Assembly (NCBI GenBank): GCA_947451105.1 | Contig: CANFXY010000017.1 | Coordinates: 1 to 32,314 of the forward strand | Source of the DNA: Bacteroidota bacterium | GTDB lineage: Bacteria; Bacteroidota; Bacteroidia; NS11-12g; UBA955 | Reading direction: 5' to 3' | Length of the DNA stretch: 32,314 nucleotides | Shown: in pieces, positions 1 to 8,458 of the stretch | How positions within the stretch are numbered: position 1 is the first letter of the stretch | How the letters are laid out: every line of letters starts with the position of its first letter | Notes under the pieces: model-generated | What the model saw: only the letters and a program-made list of their open reading frames with translations | The model's database searches: none | What the model was told of the DNA's origin: nothing | Made by a program: the position numbers and the translations under genes

Positions 1-414
1 ATAGGTAAATGAATCGATGCTGGTTGGCGAATTTAAAGTACTTTCTGAAAAGTAAGTATCTGTGCCATCCTTGGCAACAAGTTGATAGGTATTGCCGTAT
101 TTAAAAACATTTGCAGAACTAGGCACAAAATAATACACCCCATTTCCTTTGTATGTAAAAGGATAAAAAACTGAATTTGAAGTATCAAGAACACCTACTC
201 TGTCCATTTGATATCCTTTGTAGTTGCCACTCTCTAAGTAGGCAATCGACTTGGTTATTTTAATAAATTGGGTGTCGGCCGTTTGATTGATGACCGCATC
301 AATGACGATTTGCTCAACGGGCGTTCCTAGATCTAAATCAATAGAATCTTCGCAAGACGAAAATGTAAGCGCTGCTAAAATTGCGAATGAAAGTCTAACT
401 ATATTTTTTCTCAT
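1..414 (-). CDS. DUF4249 family outer-membrane lipoprotein (3' end outside the window)
   Basis: Read directly on the minus strand from the ATG at 414, the frame stays open to the window edge (138 codons). The N-terminus is a lipoprotein signal peptide: a basic start, a hydrophobic stretch, and a lipobox ending FSSC with the lipidated Cys at residue 21. Acidic residues follow (CEDSIDLDL), which is typical of DUF4249 lipoproteins. It begins 11 nt after the stop of the TonB-dependent receptor, so the two form one transcription unit. In Bacteroidota, DUF4249 genes commonly follow such receptors; a role as a surface partner of the receptor, similar in spirit to SusD, is an inference. The substrate is unknown and the C-terminus is not visible. 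Confidence 0.8.
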   Translation of the reverse strand, partial: MRKNIVRLSFAILAALTFSSCEDSIDLDLGTPVEQIVIDAVINQTADTQFIKITKSIAYLESGNYKGYQMDRVGVLDTSNSVFYPFTYKGNGVYYFVPSSANVFKYGNTYQLVAKDGTDTYFSESTLNSPTSIDSFTY

Positions 415-425
415 GGTGTTTCAGA

Positions 426-2804
426 TTAAAATTTAAAGTTCCAAGATACTGAAGGTATTATGCTTCCAACCACCGAATAGCGGATTAATTGGGTTTGCAT
501 GTTGTTGTCCGGATTGTTTTGTGTGTAGTATGAAAAAGGATTTCTTCTTTTGTATACGTTGTATACCCCAAATACCCAATTGCTCTCCCACTTAGCCGTT
601 TTCTTATGGACATAAGTAGCAGATAAATCAAGTCTATGGAATGGTTTAATGGTTACGTTGTTTCTCAATCCTGATGCATTTTGAGGTATCCCCTGGTAAC
701 CTTGGAAGCTGTATTTTGTGTTTGGCAAATTGGTTGGTGTACCTGAACCAATAACAAAACTGCCTGAAGCCGACCATTTCTTAGAAATTTCATAACTAGC
801 AGTGATGTTTGCATTGTGTCTTCTATCAAAACGGTTGTTATACCATTCATTGTTGCTAATTCCATCTACTTGTCTTTCAGACTTAGATAAGGTATACGAC
901 AACCATCCCGTTAATTTACCTGTATTCTTTTTTGCATACAATTCCAATCCATAAGCCCTACCCTTGCCGCTTAGAAGTTCAGCTTCAAGTTGACTGTTCA
1001 ACAACAAATTTGCGCCATCAATATAATCAATCTGATTTTGCAAGGTTTTGTAGAAAGTCTCTGCCGACAATTCATAGTCTAGATTCTTACCAATGTTTCT
1101 AAAATAACCAATGGCTACCTGATCGGCAATTTGTGGTTTGATGTTGTTGGTAGAGGGGGTCCAAACATCCAATGGCACAGAAGCAGCAGTATTTGAAATC
1201 AAATGCAGGTATTGGGCCATGCGGTTGTAACTCGCTTTTACCGATGAAAGTTTGTTTAATTTATAATTTGCTGAAAAACGAGGTTCAGGAGTGTTGTACG
1301 ATTGTATAACCTCTCTTGCTTGGTAGGTTTGTTCTCCTACAACATTCGCTCTTTGAGCAAAATTATTTTTTTCTAAAATCAAGGCAGAACCTTTTCCGAT
1401 ATAATTAAAGCTAGAGAAACGCAAACCATAGCGCATGGTTAAATTGTCATTCACTTTTTGTTCGTTTTCAATGTAAATCGCATTTTCTAAAGCATATTTC
1501 TTAGGCAATCCAAAATCAACTCTTGACCCTTCGTCTTGTGAGATGGCTTGACCAGGACTGAAGATATAATAGGTTGAAACAACGCCAAACTGCAAGGTAT
1601 TTCTTGGGTTAATGTAAAAAGTAAAATCAGGTTTTACACTAAAATTAACGATGTTAGATTTCCATTCGAAAGTGTTTTTGCCTGTACCAAAACCCAATTG
1701 GTAGTCGTATTTACTGTAATAAGCAGTAAAGTTTGAGAATATTTTTTTAGAGAACAAATGGTTCCAACGAATGGTTGTGGTTTTATTACCCCAATCAAAC
1801 TTGGCGCCTGGAGCGCCGAAGGCATCTCTACCAACATAGGCAGATAAAAACAAACGGTTATTGGCATTGAATGTATAATTTACTTTAGCGGTAAAATCGT
1901 AAAAGTAAAAAATCGCATTTTTTAGGTTTTCATTGTTGATTAAAAATGGTTTGGCCAACGCATCGGCATAGCTTCTTCTCATAGCGAGAATAAAAGATGA
2001 TTTATTTTTCATCTTTGGGTTTTTGCGGGCAATTGGACCCTCGATTGAAAAACGGCTAAATATTAAGCCAACCCCACCATTCACCTCAAATTTCTTATTG
2101 TTACCCTCTTTCATGCGCACATCGAGGGTAGATGACAAACGTCCGCCATATTGCGCGGGCATGCCACCTTTGATTAGCTTAACATCTTTTACGGCATCAG
2201 GATTAAACACAGAGAAAAAACCAAATAAGTGTGAAGAATTGAATACAGGCGCTTCGTCTAGTAAAATTAAATTTTGATCTATACTACCACCACGAACGTT
2301 AAATCCTGTAGCACCTTCACCAACTGTACTCACACCAGGAAGCAATTGAACACTTTTAACAATATCAACTTCCCCTAATAGAGCAGGTACTTTTTTAATT
2401 TGCATAATGTTCAAGTTGTTGGTACTCATGTCAACCTTTTCAACTTGATTTTCTTTTTTCTTTCCTTTTACAACAGCAGTTTTCAAATTAGACTCTGACG
2501 CGGAAAGGTCAATATTTTTAGTGATATTGCTTTTGATTTCAATTTGAATCTTTTCTGTTTTGTATCCAAAGTTTGAAAACGAAATAGAATAAGTTCCCGG
2601 AATTAGTGACAACGAATAAAAACCATACATGTTGGTGTTGCTGGTAAATTCACTTCCTTCTACAGAAATTGAAGCAGAGGTAAGCGCTTCGCCATTGGCA
2701 GAATCTTTAACATAACCACTTAAGGTTACTTTGTTTTGTGCATTTAAATTTGTAAAACCAGCTGAGGCTAGAAGTAAAAATAAGAGCGAGAAAAAATATT
2801 TCAT
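426..2804 (-). CDS. TonB-dependent receptor with CarboxypepD_reg-like N-terminal domain
   Basis: A 792-residue outer-membrane receptor. It has a signal peptide (about residues 1-22, ending NLNAQ), then a carboxypeptidase-regulatory-like beta-sandwich (about 25-105, starting VTLSGYVKDSANGEAL). A plug domain follows at about 130-235 (VQLLPGVSTVGEGATGFNVRGG, then the LLDEAPVFNSSHLFGFFSVF region and KGGMPAQYGGRLSS). The rest is a beta-barrel ending in the aromatic C-terminus WNFKF. Energy would come from TonB-ExbB-ExbD at the inner membrane. It is the first gene of a pair with the DUF4249 lipoprotein just downstream. The ligand cannot be told from sequence; there is no riboswitch upstream. Receptors of this length next to DUF4249 genes are often mislabelled as iron transporters, so I leave the substrate open. 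Confidence 0.92.
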   Translation of the reverse strand: MKYFFSLLFLLLASAGFTNLNAQNKVTLSGYVKDSANGEALTSASISVEGSEFTSNTNMYGFYSLSLIPGTYSISFSNFGYKTEKIQIEIKSNITKNIDLSASESNLKTAVVKGKKKENQVEKVDMSTNNLNIMQIKKVPALLGEVDIVKSVQLLPGVSTVGEGATGFNVRGGSIDQNLILLDEAPVFNSSHLFGFFSVFNPDAVKDVKLIKGGMPAQYGGRLSSTLDVRMKEGNNKKFEVNGGVGLIFSRFSIEGPIARKNPKMKNKSSFILAMRRSYADALAKPFLINNENLKNAIFYFYDFTAKVNYTFNANNRLFLSAYVGRDAFGAPGAKFDWGNKTTTIRWNHLFSKKIFSNFTAYYSKYDYQLGFGTGKNTFEWKSNIVNFSVKPDFTFYINPRNTLQFGVVSTYYIFSPGQAISQDEGSRVDFGLPKKYALENAIYIENEQKVNDNLTMRYGLRFSSFNYIGKGSALILEKNNFAQRANVVGEQTYQAREVIQSYNTPEPRFSANYKLNKLSSVKASYNRMAQYLHLISNTAASVPLDVWTPSTNNIKPQIADQVAIGYFRNIGKNLDYELSAETFYKTLQNQIDYIDGANLLLNSQLEAELLSGKGRAYGLELYAKKNTGKLTGWLSYTLSKSERQVDGISNNEWYNNRFDRRHNANITASYEISKKWSASGSFVIGSGTPTNLPNTKYSFQGYQGIPQNASGLRNNVTIKPFHRLDLSATYVHKKTAKWESNWVFGVYNVYKRRNPFSYYTQNNPDNNMQTQLIRYSVVGSIIPSVSWNFKF

Positions 2805-2814
2805 AAAATCGTTG

Positions 2815-2858
2815 CAAATTTAACAAACTTAAGAGCTAATTGTTTGTGTATAAGACAA
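2815..2858 (-). promoter_or_regulatory. Candidate promoter of the TonB receptor-DUF4249 unit
   Basis: Two overlapping matches to the Bacteroidota -7 element TAnnTTTG occur on the minus strand: TAAGTTTG (2831-2824) and TAAATTTG (2822-2815). A TTG lies 24 nt upstream of the first (2858-2856), just outside the usual 17-23 spacing. The receptor ATG is at 2804, so the leader would be short. The assignment rests on motif matching only. Confidence 0.45.
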
Positions 2859-2933
2859 AAAAGAAGAAAACATCGATTAATATTTTTATCGAAAAGTGAA
2901 TTTATAATTTTTAATATCCCAATTGATTCACCT

Positions 2934-2941
2934 TATATTTG
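2934..2941 (+). promoter_or_regulatory. Candidate -7 element of the L,D-transpeptidase gene
   Basis: TATATTTG matches TAnnTTTG exactly and ends 12 nt before the ATG at 2954. No TTG is found at the expected upstream distance, so the -33 element is weak or absent. Confidence 0.4.
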
Positions 2942-2953
2942 TTGTAATTAAAC

Positions 2954-4747
2954 ATGAAAACCAGTTTAAAAACACTGTTAAGCGTCGGACTTTTTGTTTT
3001 ACTCATTTTCAATGCTTGTAAAAAGAAAACCAAAATCGAAGAAAAACTGCCTGATTTCAAGATTGAAGAAATGCAGCCAATCATTGAAAGTTATTTAAAC
3101 AACTTAAAGAAAGACAGCAGTTTCGCCCACTACTTTGACACGCTTTATCCAATTTACAAAGCGAAAAACTTTGAACCCTTGTGCTTGAATGAAATTCAAG
3201 ATTCACTCATGCTTGAATCCATTAAACTAATTAACGACAGCTTGGTATACGAAGGTTTAAAACCAAGCCATTATAAATTAGACACAGTATTGAAATACTT
3301 GAATCTTGCAAAACATCAAAAAGTGCCTGCTGTATACATGAGCTTAGCCATTGCAGATTTATACTTTAACAATTATTTGGTCTCGGTGTGGCACGACAAA
3401 GTATTAGGCAGAAGCAATCCGAAATTGGTTTTGGGCATGAAATACACCTTACCCTTTCCCAACCATCCAAATTTTAATTTGTTAGGGGTTTTGGACAAAG
3501 ATTCTGGGATTAGAAAACTCATTCAATACCAACCCCAGCATAAGGACTATCCTTTGTTGCGCAGCATGTTGCGTGTGGCTTATTCAGAAACCAATGGAAG
3601 TGAGACATTCATCGACACAGTTGGCATTAGAAAAATAAAACCAGGTGATACCACCACAATAGTTAGCAGTTTGGCCATACGCTTGGTTGAACTCGGACTT
3701 GCTCCTGATAGTTTATTAGAGAATTACAAAAATGAAATGGTGTATAAAAGAGAGCTTGCCAATTACATTAAAGCTTTTCAGAAGACCAGTAATTTGAGTG
3801 ATGATGGCATTATTGGAAAATCGACCTTAAAGATTTTGAATGCATCACGAAACGATAAAATTGATGAGATAAGGGCCAATATAGAACGCATCAAATGGTT
3901 TGGCATCGAACCACCCAAGCCATTCATTAGAGTGAATATTCCTGAATTTATTTTGTATATGCACTATGCCGATAGTGTTAAAACCTTGTTGGTATGTGTG
4001 GGTCAGGGAAAAGAAAGATATTACGACAGCAAGCTAAAGAAATATGTGGTGAGCAAGAATTATGCAGACAAGCCGATGAACCATGAGACCCCGCAGATAT
4101 ATAGCAATGTAGATTGGGTGGTGTTAAATCCGACTTGGACGGTGCCTTCGAGTATAGTGGGTAGAGAAATGTATGCCCATATATTAAAAGACCCTGGTTA
4201 TTTGAACCGCAACAATTATCAGGTATTAAAAGATGGGGTACCTGTAAATCCATATTCGATCAATTGGCGAAAACTCAGTCCAGGCAATATACCATACACC
4301 ATAAGACAAAACGCGGGCGATGACAATTCCTTGGGCAAAATAAAGTTCACATTCAAGAATCCATTTGATGTGTATTTGCATGACACCCCATTGAAAAACA
4401 AGTTTAAGCAAAACAACAGAGCGGTCAGCCACGGTTGTGTAAGGGTTCAGAGTCCGGTAGATTTAACAGGATTTGTATTGCAGGCCAATGTAAAAAAATC
4501 ATACGACGATGTATTGGAAATGATGGGAATTGAACCAAAGGATACGGCAAGGGCAAGAAAATGGAGAGAGGATACCAGCAGTTATAGAAAAATAGTAAAG
4601 ACCACGAAGTATATAAAGGTAGAGAATCCATTAATTGTCTTTTTTGATTACCGGACCATCGTATTTGATGAATTTCAAAAGCCTAGATATGTATTTGATG
4701 TATACGATAAAAACAGTTTGATCATAGAAGCAATCAATAAGCCATAA
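2954..4747 (+). CDS. L,D-transpeptidase of the YcbB/LdtD type (lipoprotein)
   Basis: A 597-residue murein-modifying enzyme. Residues 1-22 form a lipoprotein signal (LLIFNAC, lipidated Cys22), followed by a long N-terminal region characteristic of YcbB-like enzymes. A short peptidoglycan-binding-like helical domain lies at about 255-310 (KAFQKTSNLSDDGIIGKSTL). The YkuD catalytic domain spans about 325-520, with the signature SHGCVRV at 492-498 and catalytic Cys495. The family makes 3-3 cross-links between stem peptides, or attaches ligands to meso-diaminopimelate, in the periplasm. Residues after the Cys are lysines, so no surface-export acidic signal is evident and a periplasm-facing anchor is likely. 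It is transcribed alone and ends at a hairpin terminator shared with atpC. Confidence 0.9.
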   Translation: MKTSLKTLLSVGLFVLLIFNACKKKTKIEEKLPDFKIEEMQPIIESYLNNLKKDSSFAHYFDTLYPIYKAKNFEPLCLNEIQDSLMLESIKLINDSLVYEGLKPSHYKLDTVLKYLNLAKHQKVPAVYMSLAIADLYFNNYLVSVWHDKVLGRSNPKLVLGMKYTLPFPNHPNFNLLGVLDKDSGIRKLIQYQPQHKDYPLLRSMLRVAYSETNGSETFIDTVGIRKIKPGDTTTIVSSLAIRLVELGLAPDSLLENYKNEMVYKRELANYIKAFQKTSNLSDDGIIGKSTLKILNASRNDKIDEIRANIERIKWFGIEPPKPFIRVNIPEFILYMHYADSVKTLLVCVGQGKERYYDSKLKKYVVSKNYADKPMNHETPQIYSNVDWVVLNPTWTVPSSIVGREMYAHILKDPGYLNRNNYQVLKDGVPVNPYSINWRKLSPGNIPYTIRQNAGDDNSLGKIKFTFKNPFDVYLHDTPLKNKFKQNNRAVSHGCVRVQSPVDLTGFVLQANVKKSYDDVLEMMGIEPKDTARARKWREDTSSYRKIVKTTKYIKVENPLIVFFDYRTIVFDEFQKPRYVFDVYDKNSLIIEAINKP

Positions 4748-4750
4748 AAA

Positions 4751-4776
4751 AAGCCCGATGAAAACATCGGGCTTTT
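4751..4776. terminator. Bidirectional terminator between the L,D-transpeptidase gene and atpC
   Basis: A 10-bp perfect stem AAGCCCGATG / CATCGGGCTT with an AAAA loop is flanked by A-runs on the left and T-runs on the right. It can therefore stop transcription from both convergent genes, which end at 4747 (plus) and 4797 (minus). Confidence 0.85.
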
Positions 4777-4796
4777 TAAATTCTTAATATGGTTGC

Positions 4797-5027
4797 TTAG
4801 GCAAGTATGACAATTTTGTTGTCTACCACTTCAATAATTCCACCGTTCACGGCGAACTCTTGTTTTTCGCTACCGTTGTCAACAATAACATTACCTTTTG
4901 CAAGGGCTGAAATCATTGGAGCGTGCATGTTCATGATTTGAAAACTGCCATTGACACCAGGTAGAGTAACTACTTTGGCTTCACCTGAGAACAGGGTTGA
5001 GTCTGGGCTTAAAATATCAACTTGCAT
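4797..5027 (-). CDS. atpC: F1 ATP synthase epsilon subunit (short form)
   Basis: A 76-residue epsilon subunit of the F1 central stalk. The sequence covers only the N-terminal beta-sandwich (MQVDILSPDSTLFSGEA, then LPGVNGSFQIMNMHAPMISAL and the final GGIIEVVDNKIVILA). The C-terminal two-helix domain, which can inhibit ATP hydrolysis in E. coli-type enzymes of about 135 residues, is absent. Short epsilon subunits are, as far as I recall, normal in Bacteroidota, so this is not a truncation. The gene starts 6 nt after the atpD stop and is cotranscribed with it. No other ATP synthase genes are in the window; a detached atpDC pair is a known arrangement in this phylum. Confidence 0.93.
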   Translation of the reverse strand: MQVDILSPDSTLFSGEAKVVTLPGVNGSFQIMNMHAPMISALAKGNVIVDNGSEKQEFAVNGGIIEVVDNKIVILA

Positions 5028-5033
5028 AAGTTA

Positions 5034-6557
<1,524 letters not shown>

Positions 6558-6570
6558 TTAAAATTTGCTG

Positions 6571-6606
6571 CAAAAGTATGGATTTTTATTCAATAAAAAG
6601 TCAAAA
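6571..6606 (-). promoter_or_regulatory. Promoter of atpDC
   Basis: On the minus strand TTTTG (6606-6602) is followed after 23 nt by TACTTTTG (6578-6571), an exact match to TAnnTTTG. The start site would fall near 6564, about 20 nt before the atpD ATG at 6542. Confidence 0.65.
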
Positions 6607-6669
6607 CTATCAACATTTTTTCATGTGTGTCCTAAAAGGCTTAAAACCATTGGTATTAAAAGCAAAAAA

Positions 6670-6695
6670 GCCCTGTAACAATAAAGTTACAGGGC
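6670..6695 (-). terminator. Rho-independent terminator after the RNA-binding protein gene
   Basis: A 10-bp perfect stem GCCCTGTAAC / GTTACAGGGC with a 6-nt loop. On the minus strand it is followed by a T-run (CTTTTTTGCT). It lies 24 nt past the stop of the RRM gene. Confidence 0.85.
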
Positions 6696-6718
6696 CATTT
6701 TTAAGAGGTTTTCGAAAA

Positions 6719-7030
6719 TTAATATCTTCTGTTGTTTCCACCTCCGCCACCGCGGTTAAAGTTGCCACCACCACCATTACCAGAGTTTTCTCTTGGTCTA
6801 GCTTCGTTAACAACTAGGTTTCTTTCCATAAATTCTTTTTCGTGAAGTGCAGCAATCGCAGCGTTTGCTGATGAGTCATCGTTCATTTCAACGATAGCAA
6901 ATCCGCGTGAACGGCCTGTGAATTTGTCTTTGATGATTCTTGCTGAGCTAACTTCACCAAATTGGGCGAAAAGGTTTTGTACATCTTGCTCGCTCGCACG
7001 GAAGCTAAGATTACCTACGTAAATGTTCAT
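6719..7030 (-). CDS. RRM-domain RNA-binding protein with glycine-rich tail
   Basis: Starting at the ATG at 7030 the protein has 103 residues. It opens directly with RNP2 (MNIYVGNLSF); RNP1 follows (SRGFAIVEM), and the tail is Gly/Asn/Arg-rich (GNGGGGNFNRGGGGG) and ends RRY. The upstream ATG at 7063 would add eleven residues not seen in the family, so I prefer the inner start. Small RRM proteins of this kind are common in Bacteroidota and Cyanobacteria, where they bind single-stranded RNA and are often cold-responsive; target RNAs are unknown. The gene has its own promoter (7080-7115) and terminator, so it is monocistronic. The leader of about 40 nt could carry regulation. Confidence 0.92.
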   Translation of the reverse strand: MNIYVGNLSFRASEQDVQNLFAQFGEVSSARIIKDKFTGRSRGFAIVEMNDDSSANAAIAALHEKEFMERNLVVNEARPRENSGNGGGGNFNRGGGGGNNRRY

Positions 7031-7079
7031 TTGTCTTTTAAAATTAATCGTACTGAGGAACAACCCTTGCAGTATGCTA

Positions 7080-7115
7080 CAAAGATAGACTATTAAAGCA
7101 CTAAAAAAAACAAAA
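7080..7115 (-). promoter_or_regulatory. Promoter of the RRM protein gene
   Basis: TTTTG (7115-7111 on the minus strand) is followed after 23 nt by TATCTTTG (7087-7080), an exact TAnnTTTG match. The predicted start near 7073 gives a leader of about 40 nt before the ATG at 7030. Confidence 0.65.
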
Positions 7116-7215
7116 TCAATAAATTAATTTAAATTTTACGATAATTTAAGAATAAAAGCGACCTTTCATTCAATGGTGTATTCATATTTTGCTTTTCAAA
7201 CTATTTTTAAAAAAA

Positions 7216-7244
7216 TAGCCTGTTTGAATAAATCAAACAGGCTA
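7216..7244 (-). terminator. Rho-independent terminator after hsp20
   Basis: A 12-bp perfect stem TAGCCTGTTTGA / TCAAACAGGCTA with a 5-nt loop. On the minus strand it is followed by a long T-run. It lies 24 nt beyond the Hsp20 stop. Confidence 0.85.
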
Positions 7245-7268
7245 AAACCAAACTATTATGATGAAAAC

Positions 7269-7700
7269 TTACTTTATATGAATTTGTGCAGGCTTTTCTT
7301 CTGCTATTTTTGGCAAAGTGATTTTTAAAACCCCATGCTCAAATTCTGCTTCAATTTTTGAAGCGTCAACCTTTCCAATTTTGAATGCACGGCTAAAACG
7401 ACCAAAATTCATTTCTTTTTTTATGAACCTAGCGCCCACCTTTTCTTCAAAATGCCTCCTCTCTCCTTCTACTTTCAGCAACTCTCCTTCCAAAGATATT
7501 TTAACCTCTTCTTTTTTAACACCTGGCAAAGCCATTTGAATTTCATACGCTGTATCCGTTTCAATAATATCTGAAGACGGCATATAATCTGTGGCTACAG
7601 ATCTGCGCTCGTCTAACAAAGCATTGATAACAGAATTAAATGATTGAGGGAAAAAGCTTTCGCTTAAATGCGTTTCGGGTCTTGATTTTAAATGTACCAT
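7269..7700 (-). CDS. Small heat-shock protein, Hsp20/alpha-crystallin family
   Basis: A 143-residue ATP-independent holdase chaperone. The alpha-crystallin domain covers roughly residues 40-133 (SDIIETDTAYEIQMALPGVKKEEVKI at its start and FEHGVLKITLPK at its end). The C-terminal IHIK provides the I-x-I type motif used in oligomer assembly. The N-terminus is short. The gene is monocistronic, with its own hairpin terminator. A hyphenated palindrome at 7760-7774, about 60 nt upstream, is a possible regulatory site; I saw no CIRCE element and no clear TAnnTTTG match. Confidence 0.94.
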   Translation of the reverse strand: MVHLKSRPETHLSESFFPQSFNSVINALLDERRSVATDYMPSSDIIETDTAYEIQMALPGVKKEEVKISLEGELLKVEGERRHFEEKVGARFIKKEMNFGRFSRAFKIGKVDASKIEAEFEHGVLKITLPKIAEEKPAQIHIK

Positions 7701-7759
7701 ATTCTTGTTTATTTAATTTATAATTCAACTCTTTCAAAGCGAATTCCAAATCAAAAAAC

Positions 7760-7774
7760 AAGACATTATGTCTT
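7760..7774. promoter_or_regulatory. Hyphenated palindrome upstream of hsp20
   Basis: AAGACAT-T-ATGTCTT is a perfect 7-bp dyad about 60 nt upstream of the Hsp20 start, between it and the end of the glycosylase gene. The half-site ATGTCTT recurs at 7809-7815. It could be an operator; no regulator is recognised. Confidence 0.3.
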
Positions 7775-7813
7775 TAAATTAATTTTTTAATTAAATAAAT
7801 GCGTCAATATGTC

Positions 7814-8383
7814 TTATTTTGACTTATAACAGTAGTCAAAATGATCGTCAACTACCCCAACAGCTTGCAGGTAAGCGTAGCAAACTGTGCTGCCCATGAA
7901 TTTGAATCCTCTTTTCTTTAGATCTTTTGAAAGCACATCGCTTAAATCCGTTTTCGAAGGCAAGGCAGAAAAACCGCTTGGCCTATTTCTTATGCTTACG
8001 CCTTTGGTAAAAGACCAAATGTAATTTGAAAAACTTCCAAATTCGTTTTGCACTTCTATAAAGCGTCTAGCATTTTCAACGGCTGCTAGAATCTTCAAGC
8101 GGTGTCTTATTATACCGCTGTTGTTGAGTAAAGCAGCTATCTTTTTATCGCCAAAGGCCGATACTTTATAAACATCAAAACCTTCAAAGGCCAATTTGAA
8201 GGCCTCTCTTTTGGATAATATGGTGTACCAACTTAAGCCAGCCTGAAAGAATTCCATCACCAACAATTCAAACAAATACCGATCGTTGTGCGAGGGTACG
8301 CCCCATTCTTCATCGTGGTAACGGCGGTATAAATCGTCGCGTTCGCACCATGAACAGCGCTTAATTTCAGAGATCTCAGGCAT
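7814..8383 (-). CDS. tag: DNA-3-methyladenine glycosylase I
   Basis: A base-excision repair enzyme that removes N3-methyladenine from alkylated DNA. From the ATG at 8383 the protein has 189 residues, the usual size. The zinc-site residues are visible: Cys in the N-terminal RCSWC, His in RYHDEEWG, and His and Cys in the C-terminal DDHFDYC. The conserved catalytic stretch reads LVMEFFQAGLSWYTIL, retaining the Glu and the QAGLSW motif. The frame opens upstream to 8434, but those extra 17 residues are not family-like, so the ATG just before PEISEIKRCSWC is preferred. It is divergent from the barrel gene at 8459, with only about 75 nt between starts. Confidence 0.93.
   Translation of the reverse strand: MPEISEIKRCSWCERDDLYRRYHDEEWGVPSHNDRYLFELLVMEFFQAGLSWYTILSKREAFKLAFEGFDVYKVSAFGDKKIAALLNNSGIIRHRLKILAAVENARRFIEVQNEFGSFSNYIWSFTKGVSIRNRPSGFSALPSKTDLSDVLSKDLKKRGFKFMGSTVCYAYLQAVGVVDDHFDYCYKSK
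7816..7842 (-). other. Inverted repeat at the 3' end of tag
   Basis: ATTTTGAC / GTCAAAAT form 8-bp perfect arms around an 11-nt loop, overlapping the last codons and the stop of the glycosylase gene. It may act as a weak transcription end, but there is no good T-run. Confidence 0.3.
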
Positions 8384-8388
8384 ATCCA

Positions 8389-8396
8389 CAAAAGTA
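8389..8396 (-). promoter_or_regulatory. Candidate -7 element of tag
   Basis: TACTTTTG on the minus strand matches TAnnTTTG and ends 5 nt before the chosen ATG at 8383. If used, the transcript would be leaderless or nearly so. There is no TTG at ideal spacing (the nearest is 24 nt away). Confidence 0.35.
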
Positions 8397-8458
8397 AACA
8401 TTCTGTGTATACCTTTGACGCAATACTGCTCCAATTTGTGCGTTATTTGTAAAGTATT

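Noticed and set aside
6719-7063. Longer start for the RRM protein
   Set aside because: The extra eleven residues precede the canonical RNP2 start and fall in the leader downstream of a good promoter.
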